From JBCBSK01 sp965250105 (GTDB taxonomy: Bacteria; Pseudomonadota; Alphaproteobacteria; Rhizobiales; Tepidamorphaceae): a stretch of DNA of 64,000 nt. The notes below the pieces were generated by a model. It did not search any database, was not told the origin of the DNA, and saw nothing but the letters and a program-made list of their open reading frames with translations. A program made the position numbers and the translations under genes. Position 1 is the first letter of the stretch. Each line of letters opens with the position of its first letter. Below are positions 25,889 to 33,427 of this stretch, one piece after another. Where the stretch lies: assembly GCA_965250105.1 (NCBI GenBank), contig OZ252290.1, positions 2,356,001 through 2,420,000 on the forward strand, read 5' to 3'.

Positions 25889-26023
25889 TCAGGCGCTCAG
25901 ACGTTTGCGGCCCTTGGCCCGGCGGCGCCGCAGCACCGCGCGGCCGGCCTTCGTCGCCATGCGGGAGCGGAAGCCATGCCGCCGCTTGCGCACCAGCCGG
26001 CTCGGCTGAAAAGTCCGTTTCAT
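25889..26023 (-). CDS. rpmH: Large ribosomal subunit protein bL34
   Basis: A 44-residue, strongly basic ribosomal protein. M-K-R-T-F-Q-P-S-R-L-V-R-K-R-R-H-G-F-R is the standard bL34 start, and R-R-R-A-K-G-R-K-R-L-S-A is the standard end. It begins the rpmH-rnpA-yidC unit on the minus strand, and a strong promoter lies 174 bp upstream. Confidence 0.97.
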   Translation of the reverse strand: MKRTFQPSRLVRKRRHGFRSRMATKAGRAVLRRRRAKGRKRLSA

Positions 26024-26491
26024 CCTACTTCTCCATGGCCGGCGTGTCGCGGGCCGTTGTTGCGTCGGCGCTGCCAACGGCTCGCTGTCCGGCGCGACGG
26101 AAAACGGTTCCGCGCTCTCGGTTTCGAGCGTTGCTGCAACGCGTTTCCGACGGATGGAATCCTTATGCGCGAAGCTTATCGCGCACGGGTCGCAAGCTTA
26201 TAGGGGAGGGGTGCGCGTGCGTCAATTCTCGCCCATGGCCGTCACGATGTGCGGTCATGTGCGGTCTGGCACGGTCTTCGGACGTCGCGCGCTCTACATC
26301 ACGATCACGACAGACATATGATCGACCGCGCCATTTGTCGCCGGTCGCGATCACAAGCCGGTGAGACGGCGATTTGGAAGGGTGTCGTTCACCGCTCCGT
26401 TGATAGGGTTCTCCGGGGCGGCATGTTGAAACCACTGACAGTCTCCGGAAACGGAGGCCGGCGGCAGCACGCTGGGGCAGATATCGCATCC
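26024..26491. other. Intergenic region between rpmH and the TVP38 gene
   Basis: 468 bp without a credible gene. It holds the divergent start regions of rpmH (minus) and the TVP38 protein (plus) and the rpmH promoter. I looked for DnaA boxes (TTATCCACA-like), because the origin lies near rpmH in some bacteria, and saw none. Confidence 0.6.
26197..26225 (-). promoter_or_regulatory. Sigma-70 type promoter of rpmH-rnpA-yidC
   Basis: On the minus strand TTGACG (26220-26225) is the -35 and TATAAG (26197-26202) the -10, with 17 bases between. This is nearly the ideal housekeeping promoter and points at rpmH, whose ATG is 174 bp downstream. Confidence 0.7.
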
Positions 26492-27271
26492 ATGGCAACC
26501 GAACACCGACACGGCAATCTGGCCCGCTTCGTGCCGATCGTCATCCTCGTGGCGGCGATGATCGGGTTCTTCACGCTCGGCTGGCACAAATTCCTGACGC
26601 TCGACCATCTCATCGATCACCGCACCAAGCTGATGGGCTTTGTCGACAAGAACTATCCGCTGGCGCTTCTGTCCTTCGCGCTCATCTATATCGTCGCGGT
26701 GGCGACCTCGCTGCCCGGCGGGCTCGTGCTGACGCTTCTCGGCGGGCTTCTGTTCGGCTGGCTCGTCGGCGGCACGGTCGTGGTGGTCGCGGCGACCATC
26801 GGCGCGACGCTTCTGTTCGTCGCGGCCCGCACCGCCTTCGGCGAGACGCTGAGGCGCAAGGTCGGCCCGCGTCTGGCCAAGGTGGCCGAAGGCTTCGAGC
26901 AGGATGCCTTCCATTATCTCCTGTTTCTGCGGCTCGTGCCGGCCTTCCCGTTCTGGTTCGTCAATCTGGCGCCCGCCTTCACCGGTATCGGGCTCGGCAC
27001 CTATGTGCTCGCCACCTTCCTGGGCATCATTCCGGGCACGTTCGCCTTCGCCGTCATCGGTTCCGGGCTCGACGGACTGATCGTGGCCCAGGAAAAGGCC
27101 TACAAGGCCTGCATGGCGGCCACCCCGGTATCCGACGCCTGCGGCTACACGCTGACGGTCAAGTCCCTGGTCACGCCGGGTCTTCTGGCCGCGCTCGGCG
27201 CGCTCGGCGCGCTGGCGCTCGTCCCGGTGGTCGCCAAGCGGTGGTTGCGCAAGGCAGCACCCGGAGCGTAA
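26492..27271 (+). CDS. TVP38/TMEM64 (VTT) family membrane protein
   Basis: A 259-residue inner-membrane protein with about six hydrophobic segments. The VTT (SNARE-associated) domain shows S-L-P-G-G-L-V-L-T-L-L-G-G-L-L-F-G near 75-95 and F-L-R-L-V-P-A-F-P-F-W-F-V-N near 150, both conserved. Family members relate to DedA lipid carriers; the exact role here is unknown. The ATG at 26492 fits; the frame is open back to 26249 without family residues. A flavoprotein gene follows 56 bp downstream, a common partner of this family. Confidence 0.88.
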   Translation: MATEHRHGNLARFVPIVILVAAMIGFFTLGWHKFLTLDHLIDHRTKLMGFVDKNYPLALLSFALIYIVAVATSLPGGLVLTLLGGLLFGWLVGGTVVVVAATIGATLLFVAARTAFGETLRRKVGPRLAKVAEGFEQDAFHYLLFLRLVPAFPFWFVNLAPAFTGIGLGTYVLATFLGIIPGTFAFAVIGSGLDGLIVAQEKAYKACMAATPVSDACGYTLTVKSLVTPGLLAALGALGALALVPVVAKRWLRKAAPGA

Positions 27272-27327
27272 ACCCGCGCCGGGAAGCAGTTTCGGATCGT
27301 CCGCAATTATCTCAAGATCGGCCCAGC

Positions 27328-28776
27328 ATGACCGGCACAGCAGACCTGAAACCCGATCTCTGCGTCATCGGCGCGGGCTCCGCCGGCCTGTCGGCGGCGG
27401 CCGGCGCGGCGGCCCTCGGCGTGCCCGTCGTACTGATCGAGAAGGGCCTGATGGGCGGCGATTGCCTGAACCATGGCTGCGTGCCCTCGAAGGCGCTGAT
27501 CGCGGCCGCGAAACACGCCCATACAATGCGTTCTGGCGCCCCGTTCGGCATCAAGCCCGCCGAACCCGAAATCGATTTCAAGGCGGTGATGGCGCATGTC
27601 GGCGGCACCATCGCCCATATCGCCCCGCTCGATTCCGTCGAGCGCTTTCGCGGCCTCGGCGTCACCGTGATCGAGGCCGAAGCGCGCTTCGTCGATCCGC
27701 GCACGGTGGTGGCCGGCGGCAAGCGCATCACGGCGCGGCGCTTCATTCTCGCCACCGGCTCGACGCCCTTCGTGCCGCCGGTGCCGGGTCTCGACAAGGT
27801 GCCGTGTCTGACCAATGAGAGCGTGTTCGATCTCTCCCGCCTGCCGCGCCATCTTCTGGTGCTCGGCGGCGGGCCGATCGGGATCGAATTGGCGCAGGCC
27901 TTCCGCCGCCTCGGCAGCGAGGTCACCATTCTGGAAGCCGGCCGTGTCCTGCAGCGCGAGGATCCCGAACTCGCCGGTTTCGCCATCCGCCGGCTTCTCG
28001 CCGAGGGCGTCACCTTGCGCGAGGGCGTGACCGTCGACCGCTTCGAACGCGCCCGCAACGGCGTGCGCGCGATCATCAGGACCGGCGATGCCGGTGACGG
28101 CACGACTGGCGAGGAGGCGCTGACGGGCAGCCATCTCCTGGTCGCCGCCGGCCGTCGGCCGACCGTCGACGGGCTTGGACTGGACGCGGCCGGCATTCGC
28201 CATTCGGAGCGCGGCATCAGCGTGGACCGCAAGCTGAAAACGTCGAACAAGCGGGTCTTCGCCATCGGCGACTGCGTCGGCGGGCTGCAATTCACCCATC
28301 TGGCCAATTATCATGCCGGTCTCGTCCTGCGGGCCGCGCTGTTCCGCATGAGCGCCGTGCCGAATGACGCGCTGGTGCCGCGCGCCACCTATTGCGACCC
28401 CGAGATCGCCGCCGTCGGGCTGAGCGAAGCGCAGGCGCGGACCGCGCATCGCGATATCCGGGTCATGCGCTGGCCGCTGGCCGAGAACGATCGCGCCCAG
28501 ACCGAACGCGACGCCGACGGGCTGATCAAGGTGATCGCGACGAAGAAGGGCAAGGTGCTCGGCGCCGGCATCGCCGCGCCCCATGCCGGCGAACTGATTC
28601 AGCCCTGGACGCTCGCCGTGACGCGCGGTCTGAAGCTCAACGCCTTCACCGGGCTCGTCTATCCCTATCCCACGCTCGGCGAGATCGGCAAACGCGCCGC
28701 GGTGAACTACTATCTTCCGAGCCTCGCCAGTCCGTGGATCGCGCGCGTCTTGCGCTGGCTCCGGGCGTTCGGATAG
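27328..28776 (+). CDS. FAD-dependent pyridine nucleotide-disulfide oxidoreductase
   Basis: A 482-residue flavoprotein with an FAD site (V-I-G-A-G-S-A-G-L-S), a redox disulfide C-L-N-H-G-C near 46-51, an NAD(P) site (L-V-L-G-G-G-P-I-G-I-E) and a second FAD block (F-A-I-G-D-C-V-G). In the dimer domain the usual H-P-T-x-x-E is Y-P-T-L-G-E, so it is more like the mercuric reductase branch than dihydrolipoamide dehydrogenase. It lacks the C-terminal cysteine pair of true mercuric reductase, so Hg reduction is unlikely. It pairs with the TVP38 gene. Confidence 0.88.
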   Translation: MTGTADLKPDLCVIGAGSAGLSAAAGAAALGVPVVLIEKGLMGGDCLNHGCVPSKALIAAAKHAHTMRSGAPFGIKPAEPEIDFKAVMAHVGGTIAHIAPLDSVERFRGLGVTVIEAEARFVDPRTVVAGGKRITARRFILATGSTPFVPPVPGLDKVPCLTNESVFDLSRLPRHLLVLGGGPIGIELAQAFRRLGSEVTILEAGRVLQREDPELAGFAIRRLLAEGVTLREGVTVDRFERARNGVRAIIRTGDAGDGTTGEEALTGSHLLVAAGRRPTVDGLGLDAAGIRHSERGISVDRKLKTSNKRVFAIGDCVGGLQFTHLANYHAGLVLRAALFRMSAVPNDALVPRATYCDPEIAAVGLSEAQARTAHRDIRVMRWPLAENDRAQTERDADGLIKVIATKKGKVLGAGIAAPHAGELIQPWTLAVTRGLKLNAFTGLVYPYPTLGEIGKRAAVNYYLPSLASPWIARVLRWLRAFG

Positions 28777-28781
28777 GCCCG

Positions 28782-30254
28782 GTGGCGGATAGCGGCGAGG
28801 GCGGCGAGGGTCCGCGGCGGGCCGGCGGGGCCCGGAACGGCCGGCATTTCGGCCTGTCCGGCAAGCTTCTGTTCCTGACGCTGGCCTTCGTCATGCTGGC
28901 CGAGGTGCTGATCTACGTGCCGTCGGTAGCCAATTTCCGCAAGACCTGGCTCGAGGAGCGGCTGACGGCGGCGCGCACCGCGGTGTCGCTGCTCGACGTG
29001 TTGCCGCAAGGCGCCGGCGACCGTGACCTGTCGATCCAGCTGCTCGACCAGGTTGGCGCCATGGTGGTCGCGGTGCGCGACGAGGAAGGCCGCCGGCTGG
29101 TGGCAGCCGAGGACACGACGATGGCCGTCGAGGACAGTGTCGATCTGCGTCGCATGGCGCCGAAGGAGCTGATCGTCGATGCCTTCGAGACGCTGATCTT
29201 CGGCGGCGACCGCTATATCCGCGTCGTCGGCGTGCCGCCGGGGCGCGGCGAGTTCATCGAGATCGTCATCGACGATACCGAGCTGCGCCAGGCCATGCTG
29301 ACCTATTCGGTCAATATCCTGTTCCTGTCGCTGGCGATCTCGGCCATCACGGCGGCCCTTGTCTATATTTCGCTGCGCGCGCTCATCGTTCGTCCCGTGC
29401 AGCGGCTGACCGAGAACATGTCGCATTTCGCCGAAGACCCCGAGGACCGTGCCCGGATCATCGCGCCCGGCACGCGGACCGACGAGATCGGCGACGCCGA
29501 ACGCCGGCTGGCGGCCATGCAGGCCGATCTGTCCTCGCTGATCGCGCAGAAGAACCGGCTGGCCTCGCTCGGCCTCGCGGTGTCGAAGATCAATCACGAT
29601 CTGCGCAACCTCCTCGCCGCCGCGCAGCTGACCGTCGACCGGGTCGGCGAGATCGACGACCCCAAGGTTAAGCAGTTCGCCCCCCGGCTCATCGCGACGC
29701 TCGATCGGGCCATCGATTTCTGCGAGAACACGCTGAAATATGGCAGCGCGGCCGAGCCGCCGCCGCGCCCGTCGCTGTTCTGCCTGCGCGATCTCGTCGG
29801 CGAGATCGGCGAGATCCTGCATCTCGATGCCGATACCCCGATCGCCTTCGTGAACCAGGTGCCGGACGCGCTGGCGCTTCATGCGGATCGCGACCAGCTG
29901 CACCGGATCATCCTCAATCTCGCCCGCAACGCGGTCCAGGCGCTGGAAGCGGCCAAGGCGGCTGCGGAATGTCGCGTCTGTTCGGTCACGGTGACCGCCG
30001 AAAGGCACGGCGACGAAATTGTCATCGAGGTCGCCGACACCGGCCCCGGCGTGCCGCCCCGCGCCCGCGCGCGCCTGTTCGAAGCGTTTCACGGATCGGT
30101 GCGGCCGGGCGGCACCGGGCTCGGCCTGGCGATCAGCGCGGAACTGGTGCGCGCCCATGGCGGCACGATCCGGCTGGTCGACGACGGGGCCGCGACCGGC
30201 GCTCGCTTCCGGATCGTTCTGCCGCAAGGATCCGAAGCACCGCGCGGCGGCTGA
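28782..30254 (+). CDS. Sensor histidine kinase
   Basis: A 490-residue membrane-bound kinase. One helix lies near 27-47, a periplasmic sensor follows (about 48-170), then a second helix (about 172-195) and a HAMP-like linker. The phospho-acceptor is in K-I-N-H-D-L-R-N (His near 272). The ATPase domain has N-L-A-R-N-A-V-Q-A-L (N box), D-T-G-P-G-V-P (G1) and G-G-T-G-L-G-L-A-I (G2). The GTG at 28782 is 5 bp after the flavoprotein stop, so the two are coupled. No response regulator gene is adjacent. Confidence 0.9.
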   Translation: MADSGEGGEGPRRAGGARNGRHFGLSGKLLFLTLAFVMLAEVLIYVPSVANFRKTWLEERLTAARTAVSLLDVLPQGAGDRDLSIQLLDQVGAMVVAVRDEEGRRLVAAEDTTMAVEDSVDLRRMAPKELIVDAFETLIFGGDRYIRVVGVPPGRGEFIEIVIDDTELRQAMLTYSVNILFLSLAISAITAALVYISLRALIVRPVQRLTENMSHFAEDPEDRARIIAPGTRTDEIGDAERRLAAMQADLSSLIAQKNRLASLGLAVSKINHDLRNLLAAAQLTVDRVGEIDDPKVKQFAPRLIATLDRAIDFCENTLKYGSAAEPPPRPSLFCLRDLVGEIGEILHLDADTPIAFVNQVPDALALHADRDQLHRIILNLARNAVQALEAAKAAAECRVCSVTVTAERHGDEIVIEVADTGPGVPPRARARLFEAFHGSVRPGGTGLGLAISAELVRAHGGTIRLVDDGAATGARFRIVLPQGSEAPRGG

Positions 30255-30331
30255 GTGGTATCCGCTTGTCCCGCGTCATTCTGGCGTCGATCGGGCCCGG
30301 AGCCCGGTCTGCGTCACGACCTAAATTCATG

Positions 30332-30349
30332 TCCGGATCGCGATCCGGA
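30332..30349. repeat. 18-bp perfect palindrome
   Basis: TCCGGATCG and its exact inverse meet without a spacer at 30340/30341. It lies 78 bp after the kinase stop and 122 bp before the tRNA. It may be a protein-binding site or part of a terminator, but no T-run follows. Confidence 0.5.
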
Positions 30350-30470
30350 TCGTCACGAGACCACTTGCATTCGGCCGTGCGACCGGGTAGCACTCGCGTC
30401 TTCCAAGGGCGCGGCGCGATTGTCTTATGACCGCAAGGCCGCGTCCCGCGGCGCCAACGCCGCCCATGGA

Positions 30471-30547
30471 GCACCGGTAGCTCAGCTGGATAGAGCACCA
30501 GACTACGAATCTGGGGGTCGGGAGTTCGAATCTTCCCCGGTGCGCCA
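30471..30547 (+). tRNA. tRNA-Arg (anticodon ACG)
   Basis: A 77-base cloverleaf: acceptor arms GCACCGG and CCGGTGC, D-arm AGCTCAGCTGGATAGAGC, anticodon stem CCAGA/TCTGG with loop CTACGAA, T-loop TTCGAAT, and an encoded CCA end. ACG is expected to be edited to ICG and read CGU, CGC and CGA. Accessory genes start straight after it, and tRNA 3' ends are frequent integration sites. Confidence 0.96.
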
Positions 30548-30718
30548 TTTCGGTTCAAAAGTGGGCACGCCGCCCGCCGCCGTTTGCGCGTCGGCGGCTG
30601 TGAGCGTTTTGAGCAGCGCTGTGCGCGAGCCCATGATGCGGGCCTGGGTCTTGTTGATCACCTCGATGCGCTGGGCGACGGCGCGGAGATGGTCGCGGCG
30701 GTAGGTGCCGTCGCTCAT
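30503..30718 (-). CDS. Small ORF resembling the tail of a serine recombinase
   Basis: A 71-residue ORF. The stretch R-R-D-H-L-R-A-V-A-Q-R-I-E-V, then R-I-M-G-S-R-T-A-L-L-K-T-L and G-G-V-P-T-F-E-P-K-W-R recalls the C-terminal end of large serine recombinases, which often finish with R-I-x-G and V-P-x-F-x-x-x-W-R. This is from memory of family patterns, not a search. It runs into the antisense strand of the tRNA at its 3' end, so the last 15 or so residues may be chance. It could be a deletion remnant of an integrated element. Confidence 0.45.
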   Translation of the reverse strand: MSDGTYRRDHLRAVAQRIEVINKTQARIMGSRTALLKTLTAADAQTAAGGVPTFEPKWRTGEDSNSRPPDS

Positions 30719-30733
30719 TCGTCATCTCATATC

Positions 30734-30979
30734 TTAGGGAAGCGGCCCGAACAACTCGTCGAACACGTCGCCGAAATAGGCTTCGACGATCCGGACTTCG
30801 GCTTCTGTGATGGGAACCACCTCTGGCCAATCGTCAGTAACGGTGATGGGCGTTTGCGCGCGCCGCCGCTTCCCTGATGGCGCGACAGGCTTGAGATAGT
30901 CGTAGAGATCGGGCGGCTTGGTCCCCATAGCCTGGGGCCGGCCGATCGTTTTGCGAAGATAGCGCCGGGAACGATCCAT
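30734..30979 (-). CDS. Small conserved-looking protein of unknown function
   Basis: An 81-residue, Arg/Lys-rich N-terminus followed by an acidic C-terminus (I-V-E-A-Y-F-G-D-V-F-D-E-L-F). I do not recognise a family. GTGAGC lies just before the ATG at 30979. It is 15 bp upstream of the recombinase-tail-like ORF on the same strand, so both may belong to the same mobile remnant. Confidence 0.45.
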   Translation of the reverse strand: MDRSRRYLRKTIGRPQAMGTKPPDLYDYLKPVAPSGKRRRAQTPITVTDDWPEVVPITEAEVRIVEAYFGDVFDELFGPLP

Positions 30980-31109
30980 CCGCTCACGATGGACCACAAC
31001 CGCCGGGCGCGGAATCGCCCATCCGAACGCCGGAGCGCGATGCGTAGCGCGGCACGCAAAGAGAAGTGCCGGGAGGCGGAAGGCAAGTCAGGCGCATAAA
31101 GGGCAGTCG

Positions 31110-31418
31110 TCATGCAGCCGTCGACAGCGGCTTGGCCCGCTCGATCCGTGCCTGTTCCTTGGGATCGTGCATCGCCTCCCAGAGTTCGGTGCGGCGCTGG
31201 ACATTGAGCCAGAAGTCGGGGCTGGTGCCGAACACCCGCGCCAGGATCAGTGCGGTGGCCACCGTCACATTGCGCCGGTTGTTGCAGAGTTCGTTGACGT
31301 GCTTCCTTTGGACGCCCATCGCTTCGGCGAGCGCGCCTTGTGTCAGACCCATGGGCTTCATGAACTCCTCGACGAGGATCTCCGACACCGGGGCCGGCTT
31401 GCGCTTGGTCGTCAACAT
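31110..31418 (-). CDS. higA: HigA-type antitoxin (XRE family, addiction module)
   Basis: Antidote and DNA-binding repressor of a type II toxin-antitoxin pair. The 102-residue protein has a helix-turn-helix with L-T-Q-G-A-L-A-E-A-M-G-V-Q-R-K-H-V-N and N-N-R-R-N-V-T, then F-G-T-S-P-D-F-W-L-N-V-Q, the HigA/VapI signature. The ATG at 31418 gives the family length. It starts 10 bp after the toxin gene, in the HigBA order (toxin first). Confidence 0.9.
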   Translation of the reverse strand: MLTTKRKPAPVSEILVEEFMKPMGLTQGALAEAMGVQRKHVNELCNNRRNVTVATALILARVFGTSPDFWLNVQRRTELWEAMHDPKEQARIERAKPLSTAA

Positions 31419-31428
31419 CGGTCTCTCC

Positions 31429-31725
31429 TCATCGGTAGCTATGGTCGTCGAGATAGACGCCGCTGGCCTCGCCCTTGCCGCCATCCCAGGCGAAGATCAG
31501 CCGCCACTGCTTATTCACGCGGATCGAATGCAGGCCGGCGAGATTACCGCGCAGCTTCTCGAAATGGTTGCTCGGCGGCACGCGCAAATCCTGATCGGTC
31601 ATCGCGTCGTCGATCATCTGAAGCTTGCGGAACAACCGACTTTCGAGATCGGCGGGGATATTCCGCGAGCGCACGTCATCGACAAAGAAGGCGCGCAGCC
31701 ATTCGTCCCGAAAGCTCACGATCAT
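31429..31725 (-). CDS. higB: HigB-type toxin (RelE superfamily)
   Basis: mRNA-cleaving toxin that acts on translating ribosomes. The 98-residue protein starts M-I-V-S-F-R-D-E-W-L-R-A-F-F and has L-R-G-N-L-A-G-L-H-S-I-R-V-N-K-Q-W-R-L-I-F, the RelE/HigB core with basic catalytic residues, ending Y-L-D-D-H-S-Y-R. I chose the ATG at 31725 because GGAG lies 7 bases before it; an ATG two codons earlier is possible. higA follows directly. Confidence 0.9.
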   Translation of the reverse strand: MIVSFRDEWLRAFFVDDVRSRNIPADLESRLFRKLQMIDDAMTDQDLRVPPSNHFEKLRGNLAGLHSIRVNKQWRLIFAWDGGKGEASGVYLDDHSYR

Positions 31726-32100
31726 CGCCATACTCCATGAGACTATGTACCACCCCAACGGACACAAAACAAGGTGACGCCGTTGAGTAACGCGGTCTGT
31801 GAAGGTCCCTCCGATCGGCAGTGCCGTGCTCATCCCCATGGAATCAAACCCTTAGACGCTGTCGCGGCACTACGGCGTTCTCCACGGCTCCCAAAAACAT
31901 CAACAACAACAATGTGATAGAGCCACCTAGCTCGCACCCTTTTATCTTGCGCTCCAAACGTTGTCCGGTCGCATCCGACGCACAACCAGTCCAAACGCAC
32001 GCCGCAATTCGATGGCGCATGCCGAGCCGCGACAGCGTGTTGGACGGCATTTGTGCAGCTTGAGCGTCCGCGATTTGATCATCGTTGTGCCCGATGGGTG
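31726..32100. other. Non-coding stretch between higB and a LysR gene
   Basis: 375 bp with no credible gene. It contains the higB promoter region; TGTACCACCCCAACGGACACA at 31745-31765 has roughly inverted ends and may be the HigA operator, but this is weak. Base composition looks somewhat richer in A and T than its surroundings, as expected of acquired DNA. Confidence 0.4.
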
Positions 32101-32991
32101 TCATTGGTGCTGCTCGACGGCTGCATAAGCCGCGCGCAGAAACTGGGCGACAGTGCCAGCGAGATCGCCCTCGGGGTAGGCGGCCGCGACGCACATCCGG
32201 TGCTCTCCGGCCGACAATGGCCGCGTCACGATGCCGTCCATTTTGGTATTCGCAAACGCGCCCGGAACAAGCGTCACGCCAGCGCCAGCTCGCACCAAAA
32301 TGGCCATCGTTAGTCGGCGGAATGCGCGAGCGACAATGCGCGGCTTGATACCTTCCGCACAGAAAAGGGCTTCACTTTGGGCATGACAGCCGGGACCGAA
32401 CTCAGAATGTGCCGTGATGAAATCTTCGCCCGCCAAAGCGCAGAGCGGGACGGTCTCAAGGTCCGCCAATCGATGATTCGACCGCATGGCGACCAACCAA
32501 TCGTCGCGCCAGAGTTCGTCCAACTGAAGCGCCTGATCCTGCACCGGCGGCAGAAGCAAGCCGACATCGACCTCGCCACGCCGGAGGGCAGCCGGCTGCA
32601 TCGCGCTCGGCAGTTCGAACAGGTCTAGGTCAGTCGTGGGACAGTGCTTCCGGAACGCTGCCAGGATCGACGCGAGTGTCGGTGTCGTGGCGTCTTCGCA
32701 GATGGCCAGACGCAACCGTCCAGCTGTTCCTAGCGCCACGGATGTGACGACTTCCCGTGCCCGATCCACATCGGCGACGATCCTGCGCGCGTCCGCCAAG
32801 AACACCCGCCCCGCTTCGGTCAGACACGCGCCGGTGCTCCTGCGTTCGAACAATGCGACGCACAGGTTCTCTTCAAATGCCGCAATCTGGCGGGAAACGG
32901 CCGGCTGACCGACACCGATCAGCAAAGCGGCACGTCTGAAGCTCATTTCATCGGCGGCGGCAACAAAGATGCGAAGACGGTGCAGGTCCAT
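32101..32991 (-). CDS. LysR family transcriptional regulator
   Basis: A 296-residue regulator. The N-terminal winged helix-turn-helix reads L-H-R-L-R-I-F-V-A-A-A-D-E-M-S-F-R-R-A-A and G-V-G-Q-P-A-V-S-R-Q-I; the ligand-binding half follows from about 90. It lies 4 bp after the NTF2-like gene on the same strand, so it is probably the last gene of an MFS-NTF2-LysR unit. Ligand unknown. Confidence 0.9.
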   Translation of the reverse strand: MDLHRLRIFVAAADEMSFRRAALLIGVGQPAVSRQIAAFEENLCVALFERRSTGACLTEAGRVFLADARRIVADVDRAREVVTSVALGTAGRLRLAICEDATTPTLASILAAFRKHCPTTDLDLFELPSAMQPAALRRGEVDVGLLLPPVQDQALQLDELWRDDWLVAMRSNHRLADLETVPLCALAGEDFITAHSEFGPGCHAQSEALFCAEGIKPRIVARAFRRLTMAILVRAGAGVTLVPGAFANTKMDGIVTRPLSAGEHRMCVAAAYPEGDLAGTVAQFLRAAYAAVEQHQ

Positions 32992-32995
32992 TCAA

Positions 32996-33427
32996 TCAGC
33001 GTTGTTGGAACCCCCCGAAGATCGCGGTTTCGGCGGGCTGCTTCTGTCGATCTGCAACCAGCATGTCGCCGGTCGAGCAATCGATGAGATAGCGCCAGCT
33101 TCCGTCGGGTTGGCGGCGGAGCACGTCGAGACTCCGGCCTTCCAGAGGTTCGCCGCCGCCGCGTGGTTCAAGCCGCCAATCGGCGCCGGACAAGGCGATG
33201 TCGCCCACGATGACCGCAAGGCGTGGCGTGGAGGTCATGACGCCGCCCGCCTCCAGCATGTCCTTGAGTGCAGCCTTGATCGCCTCGACGCCCCGATGTT
33301 GCGCGCCAGTCTCGTCGATCAGAACGGCGTCCTCACTGTAAAGCGCAGCCATGGCGTCGAGGTCTTGGGCATTGAAGATGGCCGCGAGCGTCGGGCTCAT
33401 GTCCTCCGGTGCCTGCACGGGTGTCAT
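32996..33427 (-). CDS. NTF2-like (SnoaL/DUF4440 type) protein
   Basis: A 143-residue protein of the cone-shaped NTF2 fold: F-N-A-Q-D-L-D-A-M-A-A-L-Y-S-E-D-A-V, then G-V-E-A-I-K-A-A-L and W-R-Y-L-I-D. Such proteins bind small molecules or act as isomerases and dehydratases; none can be assigned here. Its ATG overlaps the MFS stop by 4 bp, so it is translated with the transporter and may bind the same compound. Confidence 0.8.
   Translation of the reverse strand: MTPVQAPEDMSPTLAAIFNAQDLDAMAALYSEDAVLIDETGAQHRGVEAIKAALKDMLEAGGVMTSTPRLAVIVGDIALSGADWRLEPRGGGEPLEGRSLDVLRRQPDGSWRYLIDCSTGDMLVADRQKQPAETAIFGGFQQR

Noticed and set aside
26024..26491. Possible replication origin next to rpmH
   Set aside because: No DnaA boxes and no AT-rich unwinding region were seen.
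28392..28781. Upstream extension of the sensor kinase
   Set aside because: It lies inside the flavoprotein gene in another frame and is Arg-rich; GTG 28782 directly after that gene fits.
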